This document shows, piece after piece, positions 7,247 through 10,857 of a DNA stretch of 10,857 bases. This DNA comes from Bacteroidota bacterium. Lineage in GTDB: Bacteria > Bacteroidota > Bacteroidia > Bacteroidales > UBA10428. A model generated the notes under the pieces. It had not been told where the DNA came from. It searched no databases and saw only the letters and a program-made list of their open reading frames with translations. How positions within the stretch are numbered: position 1 is the stretch's first letter; the number at the start of each line of letters is the position of its first letter. The stretch is taken from the NCBI GenBank assembly GCA_029268165.1, contig JAJUGM010000071.1:1-10857 (forward strand). Direction: 5' to 3'. The position numbers were made by a program, and so were the translations under genes.

Positions 7247-8485
7247 ATGAGCAATGGAAAAATAGTTTTAGCCTATAGCGGAGGGTTGGATACTTCAGTG
7301 ATTTTAAAGTGGCTGATTGAACGGGATTATGAAGTAATTGCCTATGTAGCAGATGTTGGTCAGGATGATGATTTTAATGAAGTTAAAAAAAAGGCTCTGA
7401 AAATTGGCGCATCAAAGGTTTGTATAAAAGATTTAAAACGTGAGTTTGTTACAGATTATATTTTTCCTGCATTAAAAGCAAATGCTATGTATGAGAACAG
7501 GTATTTGCTGGGCACTTCTCTTGCAAGACCACTCATTGCTAAGCATCAGATTAAGGTTGCAGAAACCGAAAATGCTGAAATTGTATCTCACGGGGCAACG
7601 GGTAAGGGTAATGACCAGGTCAGATTTGAATTATCCTATTATGCACTGAATCCTAAGATTAAGGTTTTTTCTCCATGGAAAACACAGGAATTTCTTAACC
7701 AATTTAAGGGAAGAACAGATATGCTGAATTATGCTCAAAAAAACAATATTCCTGTTAAAGCCACCATTTCAAAGCCTTATAGTGAAGATGACAATCTGAT
7801 GCATATAAGTCATGAAGCCGGAGTTCTTGAAGACCCGAAATATAAAGCAAGCAAAGAAATATTCACTAAAATAGTAGCTCCACAGGATGCGCCTGACCGT
7901 GAAACACATATTGAAATTCACTTTAAAGATGGTTTACCGGTTAAGGTTGTCAATAGGGATGATAATACCATGCTTAAAGACCCGCTTGAATTATTTATAT
8001 ATCTTAATAAAATTGGCGGAGAAAACGGTATAGGTTTGCTCGACATGGTTGAAAATCGTTTTGTGGGTATAAAATCCCGCGGCGTTTATGAGACCCCTGC
8101 CGGCACGATACTAATAAAAGCACACATGGATATTGAGGGTATTGCCATGGACAGGGAAGTAATGCGGTTGAGAAATATGTTGTCTCCGGTTTTTTCTGAA
8201 CTTGTTTATAATGGTTTCTGGTTCAGTCCTGAAATGGAGTTCCTGAGGGCCGCCATTGATAAAAGCCAGGAATTAATTGACGGAATTGTATATCTTACAC
8301 TTTATAAAGGCAATGTTATTATTGAAGGAAGGGAATCTCCGAGCTCCCTTTATGACAAAGAATTATCGAGTATGGATATTGAAGGAGGCTTTGATCAGAA
8401 AGATAGTGCAGGTTTTATTAAAATAAATGCCATTCGCTTAATGGCTCACAATGCTATACTAAAGAAGCAGGGAAAGTCTTTTTAA
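7247..8485 (+). CDS. argG: argininosuccinate synthase
   Basis: Joins citrulline and aspartate, using ATP (released as AMP and pyrophosphate), to make argininosuccinate, the penultimate step of arginine synthesis, in the cytoplasm. The 412 residues match the usual length. The N-type ATP pyrophosphatase loop AYSGGLDTS is at 9-17. YENRYLLGTSLARP (82-95), SHGATGKGNDQVRFE (114-128) and NLMHISHEAGVLEDP (183-197) are the signature substrate and nucleotide regions. The C-terminal part is the multimerisation and synthetase domain. The gene follows argR by 23 bases and precedes argH by 52 bases on the same strand, which suggests one transcript under the ARG box upstream of argR. No Shine-Dalgarno is visible before the ATG, as for its neighbours. 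The identification is secure. Confidence 0.97.
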   Translation: MSNGKIVLAYSGGLDTSVILKWLIERDYEVIAYVADVGQDDDFNEVKKKALKIGASKVCIKDLKREFVTDYIFPALKANAMYENRYLLGTSLARPLIAKHQIKVAETENAEIVSHGATGKGNDQVRFELSYYALNPKIKVFSPWKTQEFLNQFKGRTDMLNYAQKNNIPVKATISKPYSEDDNLMHISHEAGVLEDPKYKASKEIFTKIVAPQDAPDRETHIEIHFKDGLPVKVVNRDDNTMLKDPLELFIYLNKIGGENGIGLLDMVENRFVGIKSRGVYETPAGTILIKAHMDIEGIAMDREVMRLRNMLSPVFSELVYNGFWFSPEMEFLRAAIDKSQELIDGIVYLTLYKGNVIIEGRESPSSLYDKELSSMDIEGGFDQKDSAGFIKINAIRLMAHNAILKKQGKSF

Positions 8486-8537
8486 GTTACTTTCTGTTTT
8501 TTATTCAGGCTTTTTATCTGAGATTAAAAAAATTGGC

Positions 8538-9881
8538 ATGAAGCTTTGGGAGAAGGGAATAAAGACTAATGAGCTTATTGAACAATTTACAATAGGCTTG
8601 GATAAGGAACTTGATGTACTTCTCGCGCCCTTTGACGTATTAGGTTCATTAGCCCACGTAATAATGCTGAATAAAGTTGGTCTGCTTCCCGATGATGATT
8701 TCAGGTTATTGCGGAGAGAATTAATTAACTATTATTACAAAATTGTTCAGGAAGGAATTATTATTGAACAAGGAATTGAAGATATTCATTCACAGGTTGA
8801 GTTCTATCTTACAAAAAAACTCGGAGAACCAGGCAAGCGTATTCATACTGCACGTTCAAGGAATGACCAGGTATTGCTGGATATTAGACTTTATATCAGG
8901 AATGAAATAAAAGAAATAGTTGAAATAACAGAACATTTGTTTAATAATCTGCAACTTTTAAGTGAAAAGAACAAAGAAATATTATTACCCGGCTATACAC
9001 ATCTGCAAATTGCGATGCCATCTTCTTTCGGCCTCTGGTTTGGCGCTTATGCCGAGAGTCTTGTTGATGATGTCCAATTATTATTATCAGCATACAAACT
9101 GGCAAATCAAAATCCACTGGGTTCAGCCGCAGGTTATGGATCATCATTTCCTATTAACAGGCAAATAACAACTGATTTACTCGGTTTTGACTCTATGAAT
9201 TATAATGTTGTTTATGCGCAAATGAGCAGAGGGAAAATTGAAAAAATTGTTGCATTTGCTCTGGCTTCTGTTGCAGCCACTCTGTCAAGACTTGCATACG
9301 ATATTTGTTTGTATTCATCGCAAAACTTTGCTTTTATCGAGTTACCCGATGAATTTACTACAGGTTCAAGTATAATGCCTCATAAAAAAAATCCTGATGT
9401 TTTTGAACTTATCAGGGCAAAGTGTAATAAAATTCAGAATATTCCCACAGAAATAAATCTGATTTCCAATAATCTACCATCAGGCTATTTTCGTGATTTT
9501 CAAATAGTAAAAGAATCTTTTTTACCGGCTTTTAATGTAATAAAAGGATGCATTGTTATAACCGATTATGTTTTGCCTAAAATAAAAATTAGAAAAGATA
9601 TCCTTGATGATAAAAAATATGATTTTATTTACAGCGTTGAAGAAGTAAACAAACTGGTTAAAGAAGGAATATCTTTCAGAGAGGCTTATCAGAAAATTGC
9701 CATGGACATTGAAAAAGGCAGGTACAATCCACAAAGAAAAATTGATCATAAACACGAGGGAAGCATCCATAATCTTTGTAATGACAGAATTGCTGAAAGA
9801 ATGAAAAATATTATAAAGGCCTTTAATTTCAGAAAAATCGAAGATTCAATTAAACATTTGCTGACAGATGGAAAAGAATAA
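8538..9881 (+). CDS. argH: argininosuccinate lyase
   Basis: Splits argininosuccinate into arginine and fumarate, the last step of arginine synthesis. It belongs to the fumarase/aspartase superfamily and acts as a cytoplasmic tetramer. The 447 residues are near the family norm. HTARSRNDQV (103-112) and GYTHLQIAMP (152-161) hold conserved substrate-binding residues, with His155 at the catalytic histidine position. The superfamily signature GSSIMPHKKNPD lies at 276-287, where Ser277 corresponds to the catalytic base. The gene follows argG after 52 bases with no recognisable promoter. Its last 14 bases overlap the start of the glutamate-5-kinase-like gene, so translation of the two is likely coupled. 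ProB behind ArgH places arginine and proline synthesis from glutamate in one run. Confidence 0.96.
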   Translation: MKLWEKGIKTNELIEQFTIGLDKELDVLLAPFDVLGSLAHVIMLNKVGLLPDDDFRLLRRELINYYYKIVQEGIIIEQGIEDIHSQVEFYLTKKLGEPGKRIHTARSRNDQVLLDIRLYIRNEIKEIVEITEHLFNNLQLLSEKNKEILLPGYTHLQIAMPSSFGLWFGAYAESLVDDVQLLLSAYKLANQNPLGSAAGYGSSFPINRQITTDLLGFDSMNYNVVYAQMSRGKIEKIVAFALASVAATLSRLAYDICLYSSQNFAFIELPDEFTTGSSIMPHKKNPDVFELIRAKCNKIQNIPTEINLISNNLPSGYFRDFQIVKESFLPAFNVIKGCIVITDYVLPKIKIRKDILDDKKYDFIYSVEEVNKLVKEGISFREAYQKIAMDIEKGRYNPQRKIDHKHEGSIHNLCNDRIAERMKNIIKAFNFRKIEDSIKHLLTDGKE

Positions 9882-10560
9882 AAAGCAGCCAAGAATTGTG
9901 GTTAGGATTGAGATTTCAACACTCATCAGTCAAGGAGGCAAGATTAACAGAAAAAAAATGGATAAGCTTGCGATGGCATTAGCTAACCTGAATAACAGTG
10001 GCATTAAAATATTGGTTGTTTCATCAGGTGCGATTGTGCTGGGAGCTGAGAAACTAAAAATAGCCACAATCCCGGATTCAAAGTTGGAAATGCAGGTATT
10101 GGCTGCAGTTGGTCAGGCTGAGCTTATAAGGTCGTATCAGCGCCATTTTGATGAGTACGGACAAATTGTAGCTCAGGTATTACTAACAAGCGATATAGCA
10201 GATTATCCTTCCCGTATTGAAAATACAAGGAATACATTCGATATGCTTTTGTCTATGAATGTTATACCTATAATAAACGAAAATGATCCTGTATCAACTG
10301 CTGATATTGACCTGGATGATAATTATTATCTTGCACTTCTTACAGCGAAAATTACAAATGCTGATTATATTGTAATAAAGTCGGAAATAAATAGTAATTA
10401 TATCATAGTGGGTAATAAAGATCAACCTGCAATTATTGTTGAAAATGAAATTATGCTGCAGGAAAAACTTGAAAACTTGTGTAAGGAAAATAAACAATTG
10501 GCTTCAGTTTATTCGCCAGTTGCTTTTCCGGCAACAATTGCAGAGATAAATTATAACTAA
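9868..10560 (+). CDS. truncated glutamate-5-kinase-like protein, probable pseudokinase
   Basis: A 230-residue member of the amino acid kinase family, related to glutamate 5-kinase but very likely inactive. Conserved parts are VSSGAI (51-56), AAVGQAELI (79-87), VAQVLLTSD (101-109), NTRNTFDMLL (119-128) and PIINENDPVST (134-144). Against E. coli ProB, as I align it, Lys10 is Arg13, the following glycine-threonine is Glu15-Ile16, Lys145 is Asp148, and GDND is replaced by DDNY (150-153). The protein ends before the glycine-rich loop with GGMxTK that carries catalytic Lys217, so much of the nucleotide-binding half is missing, as is any PUA domain. It aligns without gaps to the next gene's product over residues 9-91, with 37 of 83 identical. 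Its ATG lies inside argH (14-base overlap), and a normal proB follows after 17 bases. It may be a decaying duplicate or a regulatory partner of ProB. There is no internal stop or frameshift, which leans towards a retained protein. Confidence 0.8.
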   Translation: MEKNKKQPRIVVRIEISTLISQGGKINRKKMDKLAMALANLNNSGIKILVVSSGAIVLGAEKLKIATIPDSKLEMQVLAAVGQAELIRSYQRHFDEYGQIVAQVLLTSDIADYPSRIENTRNTFDMLLSMNVIPIINENDPVSTADIDLDDNYYLALLTAKITNADYIVIKSEINSNYIIVGNKDQPAIIVENEIMLQEKLENLCKENKQLASVYSPVAFPATIAEINYN

Positions 10561-10577
10561 AGAACAATCAGCAACAA

Positions 10578-10857
10578 ATGAGAGAAACGCTTAAAAATAA
10601 GAAAAGGATAGTAGTTAAAATTGGTACTTCGACATTATCATTTAGCAACGGACGATTGAATTTTCATCGACTTGAAAAGCTTGCATATGTGTTAAGCGCA
10701 TTAAGGCGGCGTGGTATTCAGGTAATGTTAGTAACATCCGGCGCCATTGGAGTGGGGGCATCAAGAGTGGGAATGACGCAACGTCCAAAGGAACTGGCAA
10801 GGAAACAAGCTTTAGCAGCAATCGGACAAGCTGAACTCATTAAAATATACCAGAAAT
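10578..10857 (+). CDS. proB: glutamate 5-kinase, N-terminal part (runs off the window)
   Basis: Phosphorylates the gamma-carboxyl of glutamate with ATP, the first and usually feedback-controlled step of proline synthesis. Only the first 93 residues are in the window. They start with a basic stretch and VVKIGTSTL (12-20), where Lys14 is the catalytic lysine and the GTS loop is intact. VTSGAIGVG (52-60), QALAAIGQAEL (78-88) and KIYQ follow, all canonical. The ATG at 10578 puts the first strand at the usual distance from the N-terminus and lies 17 bases after the stop of the truncated paralogue, so the two are almost certainly co-transcribed. The contrast with that paralogue at Lys14 and Gly16-Thr17 marks this one as the working enzyme. 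Whether a PUA domain is present and whether proA follows cannot be seen. Confidence 0.93.
   Translation, partial: MRETLKNKKRIVVKIGTSTLSFSNGRLNFHRLEKLAYVLSALRRRGIQVMLVTSGAIGVGASRVGMTQRPKELARKQALAAIGQAELIKIYQK

Noticed and set aside
8486..8537. Possible small hairpin (TTCAG / CTGAG around a T-rich loop) between argG and argH, as an attenuator or terminator
   Set aside because: The stem is only four Watson-Crick pairs plus a wobble, with a long AT-rich loop and no T-run after it. Too weak to call.
10440..10577. Idea that the kinase-like gene is an intact glutamate 5-kinase broken by a recent frameshift near its end
   Set aside because: Reading the other frames here gives no GGMxTK-like stretch or other glutamate-5-kinase C-terminal motif, and only 17 bases separate its stop from the next ATG. 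The missing end is deleted or never existed here; it is not hidden in another frame.
1..10857. A defence system, mobile element, CRISPR array or other new multi-gene system
   Set aside because: Every gene belongs to a known housekeeping family, and I saw no direct repeats, transposase, integrase, toxin-antitoxin pair or reverse transcriptase. Only the kinase-like gene remains as a real oddity.

Overview
The window looks like chromosomal, AT-rich DNA from a member of the Bacteroidota (probably Bacteroidales-like, not identified further). The reasons are a promoter of the TTG-N20-TAnnTTTG type in front of argR, the near absence of Shine-Dalgarno sequences before start codons, a TonB protein of the short form common in that phylum, and a carbamoyl-phosphate synthase large subunit of the variant that resembles animal CAD. 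The taxonomic call is inference. No tRNA, rRNA, CRISPR array, insertion sequence or phage gene was seen. Nine protein genes fill almost the whole window, and the longest gap between genes is 148 bases.

Left part (6-3253): an S41 carboxy-terminal processing peptidase on the + strand converges with a minus-strand pair, a TonB-like energy transducer followed by a class IV PLP-dependent aminotransferase/lyase. These genes have no obvious functional link to one another.

Middle (3402-6746): carB, the large subunit of carbamoyl-phosphate synthase, is on the minus strand. It is divergent from argR across a 126-base control region. That region holds a good Bacteroidota-type promoter for argR and a perfect ArgR operator (ARG box), which sits between the predicted transcription start and the argR start codon. 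A degenerate second box lies 3 bases upstream, over the -7 element.

Right part (6747-10857): the + strand run is argR, argG, argH, a truncated glutamate-5-kinase-like gene, and the start of a normal proB that leaves the window. argG and argH are the last two steps from citrulline to arginine. ProB is the first step from glutamate to proline. Together with carB, which makes the carbamoyl phosphate for citrulline and pyrimidines, the region is an arginine/proline biosynthesis locus that is probably repressed by ArgR when arginine is plentiful.

The most unusual element is the 230-residue gene between argH and proB. It is clearly a relative of glutamate 5-kinase (37 of 83 N-terminal residues identical to the neighbouring ProB in an ungapped comparison), but it has lost key active-site residues and the end of the nucleotide-binding half. 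It still keeps an open frame that overlaps argH by 14 bases. It is either a decaying duplicate or a pseudokinase with a retained role. Everything else is ordinary housekeeping metabolism.
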